Source: Brachyhypopomus gauderio
Taxonomy: Eukaryota > Chordata > Actinopteri > Gymnotiformes > Hypopomidae
Length of the DNA: 64,000 nucleotides
Assembly: GCF_052324685.1 (NCBI RefSeq)
Contig: NC_135220.1
Span: 24,970,178-25,034,177, forward strand
Direction of reading: 5' to 3'
This document shows, piece by piece, positions 46,700 through 58,869 of this stretch (positions are counted from its first letter, which is position 1; the number at the start of each line of letters is the position of its first letter). Below the pieces are notes generated by a model. It was not told where the DNA came from. It did not search any database and saw only the letters and a list, made by a program, of their open reading frames with translations. Both the position numbers and the translations under genes were made by a program.

Positions 46700-47660
46700 C
46701 AAAAAAAGCCTTTAATCTCCTCCCAGACCTGGATAAGGGAATCACTTCCTGTTTAGTCTGTGGATCAACTTGGCAACACTGGATGCACTGATACATTACA
46801 GAGGATCTGGAACTGGAACAGGTCCAGAACATAGTAGAACTAGAACATGAGGGCATGTCTTTGAAGCGGCCTACGTTCTGTGCCAGGAGAAAACCAGGGG
46901 AAAACACCAGTGTAAGGTCCAACAATGGCTCTGAGGGTTTCATACTATCACATCAAGGTTTGTGCAACCCTCTAAAGATCACCAAAGACCCTCTAAAGAT
47001 CACCTCCAACGATCACATCCGTCCCCCCAATAGGGCACCAGTGGTGCACCTCCCAGTTCTAGATGAATGCCCATCAAGCTGCATGGTCCCACTGGAGGAC
47101 ATTGGGCCCTCATGACTCTCTCATGAAGTTTGTTACTCACAGATCCAGTTTGGTCAGAATCATGCACACCACCATTTGGGTTTCATTTTGTAGATCTGGC
47201 TGTGCCCCTCCTGTTCCTCCTCTCACAAAGGAGCAGATAGCAGTCCTGCTGCTGGGTTGAAGTCCTTATGTGCCCACCATGGAGAAAACCAGGGCAAAGC
47301 ACCAGTGTAAGGTGCTCTCCTTTAATGGTCTGTGTCCTGGCATCTCCAACTGTGCTAGGAGATACCTTCTTGCGACAGTATGTAATACTAGACATTCTCA
47401 CACATTTTACAGTGATGTCTAATAACGTTCAGCCAAAGTTTACACTAGTGTGGAATGCAGGACAGCTGGTCGAATGCACCAGTGTCTCTACTGGGCATGA
47501 CATTTGGCACACTCACTCTACAAGCCCACAAGTGCCCTCAACTGTGCAACATATCTCGACTACTGCAATGCAGAAAACAGATTGGCTAATTTCATCCAGT
47601 TAAATTCATGACAGCGGTGGAGTGTTCTTTCAAAAATGCTGAATGCAGATAAATCAAGCC
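46700..47660. other. Unassigned, with a short repeated GAAAACCAGGG motif
   Basis: Two stretches (near 46885 and 47281) share GAGAAAACCAGGG...CACCAGTGTAAGGT. Otherwise there is no recognised gene or element. The frames of 80-111 aa here have no family resemblance. Confidence 0.35.
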
Positions 47661-47668
47661 ATATAAGC

Positions 47669-48221
47669 CAGTGGTGTCAAACTCATTTTGTTCTGGGGGC
47701 CACATACAATTTAATCAGATCTCAAGGGGGCCAGACAAGTAAACTCTTTCCAAAATTACATGTAACTAACAATAAGTCCACTTTTTTCCATTGTATTAGT
47801 ACAAAGTAAATTATAAAAAACTTTATATGAAATGGATTGTCTTTTTACTTCTACTTTTACTTTTTAAGAAAAGTATGTGCAATTTCAACAACACTTACTC
47901 AGTTAAACATTTATTTAAGTGCATTATGCATAAAAACTGATCACAGTGACATTTTCCACATCTGGAAAGCAATTCTGAACACATGAACTTTCAGTTTTTC
48001 TTGAAGAATCCGACACTCTGTCCACTTTTCTCTTTTTTGACAAAGACATTTCATTTAAGACGGTGCCAGGGTCAACAGAAAAAGCGGTTAAAGCGATAGA
48101 ACTGACTTAAGCGGACCTAGCGGACAATATACAAACTGCAGTTTATTCTTCTTTAATAATGCAGGTTTATTCCACGGGCTGGACTGAAACCCCTGGCGGG
48201 CCGGTTCCGGAGACACCCCTG
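47669..48221. mobile_element. hAT MITE with exact 8-bp duplication
   Basis: The ends CAGTGGTGTCAAACTCATTT and GGAGACACCCCTG are flanked by ATATAAGC (47661-47668, 48222-48229). The ends are GC-richer than the AT-rich core. There is no coding capacity. Confidence 0.92.
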
Positions 48222-48272
48222 ATATAAGCCCTGTAGTTAAGCAAAGTGCACAAATCCATGCTGGATGTCTGA

Positions 48273-48632
48273 TTGAGGGTGTAGACATCTTCAGTCTAGT
48301 ACAGGGTGTCTGATTGAGGATGTAGACATCTTCAGTCTAGTACAGGGTGTCTGAGGATGTAGACATCTTCAGTCTAGTATAGGGTGTCTGATTGAGGATG
48401 TAGACATCTTCAGTCTAGTACAGGGTGTCTGAGGATATAGACATCTTCAGTCTAGTACAGGGTGTCTGATTGAGGGTGTAGACATCTTCAGTCTAGTACA
48501 GGGTGTCTGAGGATGTAGACATCTTCAGTCTAGTACAGGGTGTCTGAGGATGTAGACATCTTCAGTCTAGTACAGGGTGTCTGATTGAGGATGTAGACAT
48601 CTTCAGTCTAGTACAGGGTGTCTGATGGAGTT
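48273..48632. repeat. 37/41-bp minisatellite
   Basis: About nine copies of AGGGTGTCTGATTGAGGATG + TAGACATCTTCAGTCTAGTAC lie in tandem. They alternate between the 41-bp form and a 37-bp form lacking four bases of TGATTGAGG. The copies are nearly identical, so it is young. Confidence 0.94.
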
Positions 48633-48639
48633 AAGCAGT

Positions 48640-49755
48640 AAGTGAGATGAACAGCCCAAAAACTTTAATGGTTCTGAATGATTTCATGTCTGTGGCATGA
48701 CAACAGGCATTTTTCATTAGGTTCCTTAGAGAAGCTAGCAATACCTATGGTTAAAATTAGAGCAGGTAGCTAAAACCAAATTATCTGTAAATTAAAATAA
48801 CCTAATCAGCTTTCCATTATTTTGGATCACTTTTAACATATAATCTGTCAAAAAGTGGTGAAACTCTGGATCCCTACAGTATGGCCGCCAACATTCCAGT
48901 TGCAATAAATAATTTGACTAATACACTGAGTCACTATCTAAGAAAACTAGATTTTTACCATCTGCAAATAATAATGGTGTTGATATGCCAAACTGCATTC
49001 ATGAACAACATGCACTTACCTTTAGCCATGTAACAAGAAACATTATATATGAAATTGTAGACAGAGGATAACTTGTCTGGCAAAATGGCTTACTGACATA
49101 CTGTATATCAGAAAATAAAACTATACTAGAAAATAAGTTAATTTGTTTTAAATGCTTTTTTGCATCCCTTCATAAAAGACTGGCAGCTCAATGTGACAGT
49201 ACAGCTATCAAATTTAAATGGCATTTTAATTTGAATAGATTGGAGTAACAATAAATAGCATGCCTCAGATTTGATTTCCAACTGCGCACAACAAAGCACT
49301 TGACATTTCCAAGAATGCATACGAGTTTGCACTCTCTATCACTGCTGCCATCTCTGCAAGCGTATCGCATTGTTCAAAGACCATCACGTCCATCTGAGAT
49401 GAACCAGCTTGACCAGTGTGAAAGGGGGGGACTCCACAAACAAAAAGCCTGTGGAGTGTCTCTATGGAGGGATGGAGTGAGAGATGGTGAGAGAGAGAAA
49501 CAGAATAAGTGATAGAGAGATAGACAGAGAGGGAGAACTAACATACAGGCCATCAGACATCCATGTGGAATTATCACAGGGAAATTTAAGTCTACCTGAA
49601 GGCATTAAAGCCAGGAATCCATTGGTCCTTAATAGCTCCAAGGGTTAAGTTAAAACGAAAAGACAATTATATATTTATAATTTATAATGATACATTTAAT
49701 CCATACATATCTATATGGATTAGTCTTTGTGTGATTTTATTGTCTAATTTTATGT
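48640..49755. other. Unassigned intergenic DNA
   Basis: AT-rich, without recognised gene or element borders. A short GAGAGAGA-type stretch lies near 49480-49535. Confidence 0.4.
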
Positions 49756-49760
49756 TGTGT

Positions 49761-50056
49761 TGTCACGGTACGGCGGCCCCCTACTGGTCGCCCCCGTCTA
49801 CAGCAGCAGCTCGTCCTGTGGGTGTGGTGTTGTGTTCGTCCCTCAGGTGGGCGGAGCCCGCGATCCGTCTCACCTGAGGGTCGTTTGTTTGTCTATATAT
49901 GTCTTGTCTTTGTACCAGTTGACCGCTGGTTATTATATCCTTAATTCGGATCAGTTCACAGGTTTTGGTTTGCGCACTTTTCATATTAAACCATCCTTTT
50001 TCCCTGAGACTTGGCGTGATCGCTTCCATTTATTTTCGCTCACCCTGCCCGTCACA
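49761..50056 (+). mobile_element. Solo LTR, Gypsy-like
   Basis: A 296-bp sequence starts TGTCACGG and ends CCCGTCACA, with an exact 5-bp duplication TGTGT (49756-49760, 50057-50061). It shares its ends and a CGATCCGTCTCACCTG-like stretch with the LTR at 40776-41110, so the two are related. There is no internal region. Confidence 0.87.
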
Positions 50057-50061
50057 TGTGT

Positions 50062-51400
50062 TTTATTTATTTTTATTGTATTGTTCCTGTAAAATACTTT
50101 GTAGCACAGTTTGGAAAACTGTTATATATTATAAATAAAGGTAATTTACTAATGGTTACATACTTCGTAGCCTTATCTGGTGGCATCCCCACCAACACCA
50201 GTCTGTTACATGCTGCTGAAGGAATAACAGGTCATGTTGAAGGCCACAGGATCAAGCACGTTTTTTACAACCTACAATCACAAAACAGAACAGCTTAAAC
50301 AGTCAATGAAAATATATTAGAAGTACAAGATAATAAATGTAGTTACAGTTTTAAAAATTACATTACAAATATAACGAAACTTTGGTCGGAGGTCACGGAC
50401 AATTGCATGATGTCACAGACTGGCCCAGCGCAGACACCCACCTCTCAAAGGAATGTTGTTAAGGTCAGTAATGACTAATTAAAGGTTGTAGCTTCATGCC
50501 GTTATGCTAGCTGGTCCCTTTTTAGACATGTGAGTGTATTTGGTGGAGGTATAATATATCATGACTGTATTGTGTAGGCTTGGCAACATGCCCTCCATGT
50601 TGGTCTGGGAACTGACTGAAATGCGGCTAACATACCCGGCCTCAGGAATCTAATGGGGGAATCTAATGTTCTAATGGGGGCAGGACAAATATGAGACCAA
50701 ATGACTCCTCCCCTTTTCAGAGAATGCTCTGACTCTATACAGACCTGACACCCAACACACCCTCTAGCACACACTGACTGTCTCAAGGAATCAGGCCATA
50801 GTGATGAAGTAAGTAAAGGACATATAATGAGCCACCATTGGAGTGAACTGCTTCATAGTAAAACACCAAAAGTCTTAGAAGATGTTTTAGATTTATATCA
50901 AGATTTATTTCAATTTAAAAACCCGAATATACCATTGCCATTTTTATTTGTAATCAATCGAATATAAACTTAGAATGCATACCAAAAATTTTAAACTAAA
51001 CTAAAAATGAAAACTATATCTCACATTTTCTAAATGAATAGGAAAACTGAATGTGAAATTTATTATGTATAGTAGCATTTCTGACACAAATATTTCTGCA
51101 CTGCTAAACCTCAGAATTTTTTTTTTTTGTTTTTAAACTGTGGACTTTTTCAAAAAAAAGATGTAATAATTACAGACCTTCTCTGCAAGGAATACAAAAT
51201 GATTCATAAAACGAGAGTCAGTATTGTTTTTTAGCCAGCACCCTGAGGTTTTACAAGTACAACCACACTAAACAGAAATATCCATATATGGCTATGTTGT
51301 TAGCCATTCCCAGAAATGCCTCACTGGAGAAAAGGAATTCAACTTTGTATCTGATGAATTATGTCCAAGCAACAGAACTGTAAGTGTGACGTTGGTTATT
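50062..51400. other. Unassigned intergenic DNA
   Basis: No gene, RNA or mobile element border was recognised; AT-rich with short homopolymers near 51119-51170. Confidence 0.4.
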
Positions 51401-51401
51401 C

Positions 51402-51840
51402 ATGAGTATCTCTCCAACAATACTTCCTCCCCTCCCTGTGCACTCCTTGAAGGCCCCTCATGTGCAAGGAAAACACAAGCACACAAATCTTGAACCAGCA
51501 GAACATTAAATTCCTGCTCTTCATCCCTGGAGCAGCGCTCCTCACTCCAGTAAATGTCATACGGCTTTAGGAAGATTGTGAAGCTGTGGAAGGATTAAGT
51601 GGAACCAGCAGTAAGCCAGTATTTAGCTCCCTTCAGATCCGTAATCTCCTCGATCATGTTGTGATGTGCTTGATGGCTTTCTCAGGGTCGGGTGATGAGA
51701 CAACAAGGTGCTCTGTCAACCTGATGATGCGATGTGATGCGATGATGATTTTACCATCAGACACAGCCCCAGTCAGTTCCACACGGTAGCTGACAGACAG
51801 GAGCAGGTGGGAGGCTGTGCAGAAAGGTCTCTTATGCAAA
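51402..51840 (-). pseudogene. Broken conserved-looking coding fragment, family unknown
   Basis: The minus strand reads KRPFCTASHLLLSVSYRVEL then TGAVSDGKIIIASHRIIRLT and EHLVVSSPDPEKAIKHIT. After a one-base frame change it reads NMIEEITDLKGAKYWLTAGS. After a stop it continues SFTIFLKPYDIYW, ERCSRDEEQEFNVLLVQDLC and ACVFLAHEGPS. The composition is like a folded globular protein, unlike the random frames nearby, and successive pieces read on across a frameshift and a stop. I do not recognise the family. It could be a decayed gene, a processed copy, or an exon with sequencing errors. Confidence 0.5.
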
Positions 51841-52020
51841 CCAATCTTAATTATGAACTGAAACCATTATTTCTGCAAGGTTCTTTAGTTTATAGTTTAG
51901 CCCATGTGCAGCTGCCCCCTTTATCATACCATATACTCGACATAATTTCTTTGATGAGGGGAGCTTAAACATCTACACATTTGCTAGCCAGCATGCATGT
52001 GCCTGCTAGGCGCTACAACA

Positions 52021-52345
52021 AGGGGTGGATTATGCTAGCAAGGGGTGGATTAGGCTAGCACAGGGTTGCCAACTCTCACGCACACGCCACGTCTTCACAT
52101 GCCACACATCCCATTTCTCACGCCGAAAAAAAATCTAGTTTATTTACCTCCGATCCATATCTATGATTCAATGAGATACTAGTTCGTTCTTGCACCAACC
52201 ACTGGCGATCGCCCCCCGGCAACAATTTACGCTCGCCACCCCCCCCCCCCCCCCCCAAACAACAGATTACGCTCAAATCTCACTCCAAGTGATCTTGAAA
52301 AGTTGGCAACCCTGGGCTAGCAAGGGGTGGATTAGGCTAGCAAGG
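52021..52345. repeat. Short tandem repeat AGGGGTGGATTAGGCTAGCA, split by a MITE
   Basis: About four copies of a 20-bp unit lie at 52019-52060 and 52315-52345. The hAT MITE 52061-52314 sits inside the array and duplicated eight bases of the unit. Confidence 0.85.
52061..52314. mobile_element. hAT MITE with C-tract
   Basis: The ends CAGGGTTGCCAACTCTCA and AGTTGGCAACCCTG are flanked by an exact 8-bp duplication GGCTAGCA (52053-52060, 52315-52322). The inside has CAACAATTTACGCTCGCCAC followed by a C homopolymer and a second ACAGATTACGCTC, as in the MITE at 23432-23775. Confidence 0.93.
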
Positions 52346-53640
52346 GTGTCCCAAACAGAGGCAGCAAAGACAGAAGCAGGTCACCCTTGGGCAACCTAGT
52401 CCAAGTTAACTGTTTGTTTCTGAATGTAAAAGTGAAAATGGGCTGTGTGTCTGTGTGAACAGGGACAGTGAGGAGAGGAGCACATAAACCACCGTGAAGC
52501 GTGCGAGTGAGCCTGCAAGTCTGTTGATAATGCTAAAGACATCTGACATGGTGACCAGGAATAACTGCCTTGCTGGCTTTCTTCAAATGTGTGATTTGCC
52601 ACGCCAACCCCCCTGGGTTGCAAACCAGATTGAGTTATTATAGGGAGACACAATGAGTATCAGAACCCTTTGTGACAACAGAGAGTTGATACCCAGTTTG
52701 GCCCTGTGTGCTTTGTATGAGACCAGACCCACTTGATTTTGTACAGAGAATGCACAACTGCAGTCAGTGCAGAATCACAAACAGAGAGGATATTACATGA
52801 GTCATTGGGCCAGTGAGAATGTACATTTGTTGCAGTCATTTCTCCCCCCTAAATTAATCGTGCCTAATTTAGACACGAAGACACAACCACGATGACAAGA
52901 TTTAAGAGATTAAAATGGTGAATCAGGAATGATCACAAATTGATGCTGAAAACATACACTGAGGTTCCTGAAGCAAGTGACTCGCAGGGGGAAAGGATTT
53001 AGGCATGAAATAGGCCCCTTGCTAACTCTCACAGATCTAACCCGAAGCTCCAGAGATGGGATTCTGTATCCCGTTAAAAAAGGAAAAGGTGACCCAAAAG
53101 GCCAACCAAAAAACTGAAATTTATTTAGTACACGCCTAGCTCTAGCATGGGCAATTCTGAATACGAATGTCTTGTGGTTTCCAAGAGCATCGGAGAAAAA
53201 TGCCCCGTGTTCTGTTTTGTATTGCAGTGGTAGTACAGACCTAGTCATTGCATTGCGATTCTATTTCTGTTTATTTCTTTTCAGCGAATGCTGATAATAT
53301 ACCCATATACTCATAAACCCACTCGGGATTTCCCTGATCATTCAGCACACACAGCAGTCAGCTGCAAGTGTGTGTCCTGGAATAAACTCTCGTGTAGATA
53401 TGCGAGGCCAAAATCAGAGTACTGTCCACCCGTCTAAATGATTCACCCATGGCTCTGTTGATTTCCTGTAACTATGTGTCCGTCCAGGCGCAGGGTGCTA
53501 GTCTGGTACAGGTTCTTCAGTACATCTCCCCATTAACGAGAACAAAGAGAACAAGCAGGGTCATGCGCAAAAACACAAAATTGTGGAAGAAACCTCCAAC
53601 CTAGAATGTCCGAGACTTTCTATTTGTGGTTTGGAGGTAA
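52346..53640. other. Unassigned intergenic DNA
   Basis: No exon or element border was recognised. The frame at 53248-52910 (minus, 112 aa) has no family resemblance. Confidence 0.4.
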
Positions 53641-53650
53641 AACAAACTCT

Positions 53651-53845
53651 TTCCACCGGAAGATGATCTCCCACCCATGGTGCGAAGATAGATTCCTTCC
53701 AGCATGAGAACAGTTGGAAAGAAGATCTCCCACCCCGTGGTGCGAAGATAGATTCCTTCCACCACAAGAACAGTTGGAAAGATGATCTCCCACCCTACGG
53801 TGCAGAGTTAGATACTTTCCACCACGAAACTTCCAGAACAATTAT
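53651..53845. repeat. 60-bp tandem repeat, about three copies
   Basis: The period is exactly 60 bp. Each unit carries GATCTCCCACCC, GGTGCGAAGATAGATTCCTT and CCACCACAAGAACAGTTGGA variants. Confidence 0.9.
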
Positions 53846-53956
53846 TAAAATGGAGGTCGAACCCCAATAAATCTGATTTCTACTCACCTCCACCTGTTGA
53901 CGCACAGACCAGGTCCCAGGATTGTAAGGTTCTGTGATTTGCTGTTCAGTCCAGAT

Positions 53957-54038
53957 GCTCTCCAAATCTGTGGAAAGAACGCACTGCACAGAAAAGTGGA
54001 TTTCTGTGCAGTCCATTCTTTCCACAGATTTGGAGAGC
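53957..54038. repeat. 82-bp hairpin
   Basis: The arms start GCTCTCCAAATCTGTGGAAA and are near-perfect reverse complements around a short AGTGGA loop. They lie just beyond the 60-bp tandem repeat. Confidence 0.9.
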
Positions 54039-54139
54039 AACCCCAAATCAAGAGACCATAGCCAGTCATAGACAGAGAAGCTCTAGTTTATAAGCAGCAA
54101 AGGGAATGTATTTGTAGGGGTGAGGTGTGTGTGTGTATA

Positions 54140-54180
54140 CATGTGTGTGTATGTGTGTGTGTGGGGGGGGGGGGGGGACT
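54140..54180. repeat. (GT)n followed by a G-tract
   Basis: An interrupted GTGTGT run is followed by about 15 G; simple sequence. Confidence 0.9.
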
Positions 54181-54399
54181 GGGTGAGGAACAGAGCTGAT
54201 TACAAAAAGCTGGAGATTGGCATGGTTTTGATATTGTGACACTGATGAAGGGCAATTTACATTATGGAGTAGCTGCAGACTTGAAGCAAACTAGACTTAA
54301 TAACCACCATTGTAAAAGGAATAATACATTTTTCGATAACGCAAAAAGTCATTTAATCTGTGTGCATTAGTTAGCTATTGCTCATAAGGAATATTATTC

Positions 54400-55018
54400 A
54401 TTCATGCTTTACTCCCGAGCCACCTGAACCTCTGGATCTCTGTTCGTGCTGGTATCAGCTCTTCTCTCCTCCACACTCTTCAGATGGTCCAGAACTCTAC
54501 TGCCCAACTTTGCACCAGCACAGTGCACACATTGTCCAGGATGTCCACTGGCTTCCTGTAAAGGACCACGTTCATTTCAAAGCTCCCAACAATCTCTGGC
54601 TGCCATACCTGTCTGATCTTCTTCACTAGAGACCTTCTCAGGTGCTCTCAGGTCTTCTTCTGGGCTGGGCTCCTCACGGTCTTTACATCCACCCTTCAAA
54701 CCTTCAGTGATCAGGCATTTTCCAGATTTGTTCCATGCCTCAGGAACTCTTTTCCCTGTATATCTAGCAAATGACCATCCAAGTTTAAACTGAACCTTAA
54801 AACAAACATTTTTCCATAGCCTAATTCATATCTTAGCCTTTCTCTGACTTGCCACTGTGCTCTTTCCACATTTAATTTAATGTAGTTTTTTTGTGTCTAT
54901 TGTGTTCTGATGCTTCACATGCTGTGTATTAAGTACTACATAAATATCATTGTTGTTATTATTATTGTTGTTGTTGTTATTATTATTATTGTTGTTCTTG
55001 TTGTTGTTGTTATTATTA
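54400..55018 (+). mobile_element. 3' end of a decayed L2-like LINE
   Basis: Fragments include MVQNSTAQLCTSTVHT (compare the family LVQNSAAR stretch) and, later, KFKLNLKTNIFP. They are followed by an AAGTACTACATAAATATCAT 3' terminus and (GTT/ATT)n. Many stops. It is more decayed than the copy at 24525-25042. Confidence 0.65.
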
Positions 55019-55019
55019 T

Positions 55020-57470
55020 GGAAATACTGTGAATTATTAGTAACTACACTGAGACTAAAATACAAGCCTGAGTTCTAAACCTGTAAGACACGTTGCTTCA
55101 AAATGAGGTGGAGTGAAATCCAAAGTGTCCAGAAATGAAAACAAAACGGTGAGTGAACTGTGCACAGACGTCCCTGTTCATCTCCTGGACTCTGAGAGGG
55201 ATATGTCTTTATTATTCATGAAAAAGCTCTTATTCATTAACCATAATAAGCTCTCACATCTAATGATATTAATGGTCTGGGAGAGAACATCTGCCATGCC
55301 TCAGCAAGCCTCTGATCCCACTGCTTCTCTCCATCACTGCGGCGAAATATAGCTTAGTATACCTGTGCTACAGTAAAAGGTAGCAGGAGTAGCTGTAAAG
55401 TCACATTTGAGCCACTAGATGGAGCACTTTCCAAAGCACTTCACCAACAATTCATCATCATGGGTAGAAATGATTGGAAATTTGTGGAGGGCAGATGCCA
55501 TCAGCTCTCCTGTTGAAGTGGTCCTTCCCTATGTTGGGAAACTCGGGAAGTCTCTGCTGTTGGGGATCCTTGGGAGGCAGTCTGTAGGAAGGTGACCTTG
55601 AACTGCAGTGCAGTAGCGGCTGTGGGCAGGGTGTGTTTGGGTGGAGCCCTGGTGCAGGTGGGCCCTGGGAGGAGCATCAAAATTGGGGATAGAGGTGGGT
55701 GTGGGTTGGAGAGCAAGTTCTGGATAGTAAATCCACGTAGCATCAGCCTGGTGCTATATCTGGCCATGGAAGGACATGGAGCCACACTGCTAAATTAAAC
55801 TATTTGGTTTTTGTATACAACAGTGGGGCAATAACTTTCCTTGCATTGCGGGCCTATATATATGTGTGAGTGGGTGGAGCTGGAAGTCACCGTCTGCCTG
55901 TTTGGCATAACACCCTCCTCTGTTCTCGTAGGCAGAGCCTGCACAAATTCCATGACTATATACCTAATTACAGTTGTTTGTGCACATCACCAATAATACA
56001 TAAGTTAAGACACTTATACAACATAGTCAGTGATGCCACAGCAGTTAAGGACTTCTGAAGAAATGTGTGGCTTTTTTAATGTCGAAAGACATTTTGCCAA
56101 GAAAAAGCAGATTGTTCCAACATTCATTAAAAAACAAAAATAAAAAAACATTCATTACAAAATTAAAAAACAGAACTCGACCGAGCTGTGGCAGCCAGGG
56201 CCTCCATGGGACACGTTAGCCCCTGCTCCTAAATCAGAGCAATATGAGCAAATTTGCCCACGATTGCAGGGGTCAGAGGTTATAGGTGAAAGCACGCATT
56301 CCATTACTCACTGGGCTCACCTATGTGCGCCCCGCTCAAGGCTGGTCCCATAGGCCATGGCCTCACGCCGGTCATCCCAAGGTTGACCAAGACCGCCGCC
56401 CCATAAGGCCTGGTCAGTTCCAGCTGTCTCAGTCAACCAGTGAACACCTGGTAAGGCACAGAGGCACAGCAGAGTGTGAAAGGTGATCATGGTGAAGTTG
56501 CCCTGCTGGGTGTTAATTGCAGGGTAGGGAAGAATAGTGTCTGGTTACTGCCTTTCACAGCCACAGACAATGAAAAATAAAGCATTTTCACCTCTAAAGT
56601 ATTGATATTGCTGTGGACGTTATGCTCCTAGGCTAATGTTTGCCTGCTTGTTACATAATATCTATGTAAGACCGTAGTGTAATATACCCTTTCAACATCT
56701 ATGTCGTTTTGGTAGCTGCAGATGTGAACCTATAGGATGTAAACACGTAACTCAGTACATCAAGCATATGTTCTCAGCACAGAGTGTCCAGTGTCTGGAT
56801 GGTTATTGTGCAGTCTGAGCTGGCTACACAGGCCCGCACTGTACAGTGTAGCACTCTGCTGACACTACCACAAACCCAGCACTCACCGTGACTCACACAC
56901 TGCTCTACCCCTAGCCCACTCCCTGCCTGCATGGAGCAGAATGCTCTCCCGAGTATTAACCAGCCACGTCCATTCCCTCTTGTACTCTCCACCTTTATCT
57001 TCCCCTTCTGATACAGCTCTCTTTTCTCCTTTGGTTTACTGAGCGTTTCTCATGCCCTCAGGCCAAGACGTTCCGTTGCCAACTTGAACGAGACTAACTA
57101 CAAGAAAAAGCCACCACTTGAATCCTCTGGGTTTGAATACCCATCTCCTTCATTGTGCCAGTAGCCTCAAAAACGAAATAAAAGTCTCTTGCAATAGGAT
57201 CCTCTCTTGTCCAGACATGTCCAACTCTGTATCTCTGTACAACTCTCTGAACAGATCCTGTTCCACATTTATACCAGTCTGTTAGACATGAAATACCCAC
57301 TAATCATTATTTAAATGTCAGTTATATTTCCTGTAGAAATGTACCCAGCTCATTTGGCATTTTATATATTGTAGAGCAGGCATACATGCTAAGTTCATGT
57401 AAAGTTCTCCTTGCCAAATAGCAAGCAAGGACCCATGCGCACCACAAGACCATCTACTGAGGAAGCAGGT
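55020..57470. other. Unassigned intergenic DNA
   Basis: No gene or element border was recognised. The frames of up to 94 aa (55785-55501 minus) are GC-rich by composition only. Confidence 0.4.
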
Positions 57471-57472
57471 TT

Positions 57473-57830
57473 AGGGAGGGAGCAGATCCAGGGAGGGAGC
57501 AGATCTAGGGAGGGAGCAGATTTAGGGAGGGAGCAGATCTAGGGAGGGAGCAGATCTAGGGAGGGAGCAGATCCAGGGAAGGAGCAGATCTAGGGAGGGA
57601 GCAGATCTAGGGAGGGAGCAGATCCAGGGAGGGAGCAGATCTAGGGAGGGAGCAGATCCAGGGAGGGAGCAGATCTAGGGAGGGAACAAATCCAGGGAGG
57701 GAGCAGATCTAGGGAGGGAGCAGATCTAGGGAGGGAGCAAATCCAGGGAGGGAGCAGATCTAGGGAGGGAGCAGATCCAGGGAGGGAGCAGATCTAGGGA
57801 GGGAACAGATCTAGGGAGGGAGCAGATCTA
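57473..57830. repeat. 17-bp minisatellite, AGCAGATCTAGGGAGGG
   Basis: About 21 tandem copies of a 17-bp unit. The main variant positions are TCTAGG versus TCCAGG, and AGCAG versus AACAA or AACAG. The array ends sharply at both sides. Confidence 0.96.
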
Positions 57831-57834
57831 CTTG

Positions 57835-58860
57835 TTGCAAAGCTGATGAGGTCAGTTAATACTATGGAAAATATGATTACTGTTTGTGATTTTAGCATCT
57901 TTGGTAAGATTTACTCAACCATGAAAATCATGAATGATGACTGAGGTGATTGAGCTATTCATGCAAGTATGATTTCAAAGGACTAGAATAAGATCTTCAG
58001 AGGTCCAAATTATATTTTAGAGAATCCACTCTGTACACAGCACACAGCACAGCACACAATTACTCTGCAGAAAAGAAACTCTCAACGAGAGTCTCAGAGA
58101 AAAGTTTGTGACTTTTTTTTGTTTGTGTTCTTATTTTTTTAAGTGGTTAAAAAAAGAATAATCATATCAGGAGGGGCTTAGAAATGTTAGCAACAAAGTC
58201 TGTGCAATAGAGCAGTGAATCTTTTGTGGACCACGATGTGTGTTCTCTGTCTTCCTGTCTCCATTCCTTCCCATCTTCTCCTCTCTTTGCTGCAAGGACA
58301 CTGGAGCTGCCTGGGGAGTGTCTCCTACCTGGCTTGAGACGGAAACAAACGTGTCTGGAGCCGGCGCTCGCTCACCCGCCTGTGGAGCCATGGTGAGGGT
58401 GAGAGACCGGCAGAACTACCTCGCCTTCTTCTGCCCTTCCCGCATCGCCAGCTCCACCAGACAGCAGACGCATGCCTTGGAGAAACCGTGGGAAGAAGAG
58501 TTGTGCAAAAAAACAGAAGCAACCTAATGAACATTGCTCTTAAAAAGCCCATCCTGGATCTTTACTCATGACTCAGAGTCTACTTACCGGGCGTCTTACC
58601 AAAGTCACATTTTATGCTTCGCGTTCTTTCTTGATGTCTATTAGTAAGGTTGTGTCACAAGTTGAAAGTCCCGCAAGCAGTCTTTGTGTTCATGAACTCT
58701 TGTTAACGAATCGTCTGAATAGCGAGCACCTGCAGGAGGGTGCAGGTTTATGATGGTTTTTGTTTTATTTTGTATATTTGATTGTGTCTTTTAAAATCAC
58801 TTCAGCACTTTTCAAGTAATGCTTTCATGAACAAGGGAGAGAATCGCACAGTGGATTAAT
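57835..58860. other. Unassigned DNA before the LINE relic
   Basis: No gene was recognised. The frame at 58240-58527 (plus, 95 aa) may belong to the 5' part of the adjacent LINE, but I cannot show this. Confidence 0.35.
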
Positions 58861-58869
58861 TGGCGGTTC

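Noticed and set aside
48273..48632. Evenly spaced direct repeats that could be mistaken for a CRISPR array
   Set aside because: The repeats are contiguous 37/41-bp tandem units with no unique spacers, in a vertebrate genome.
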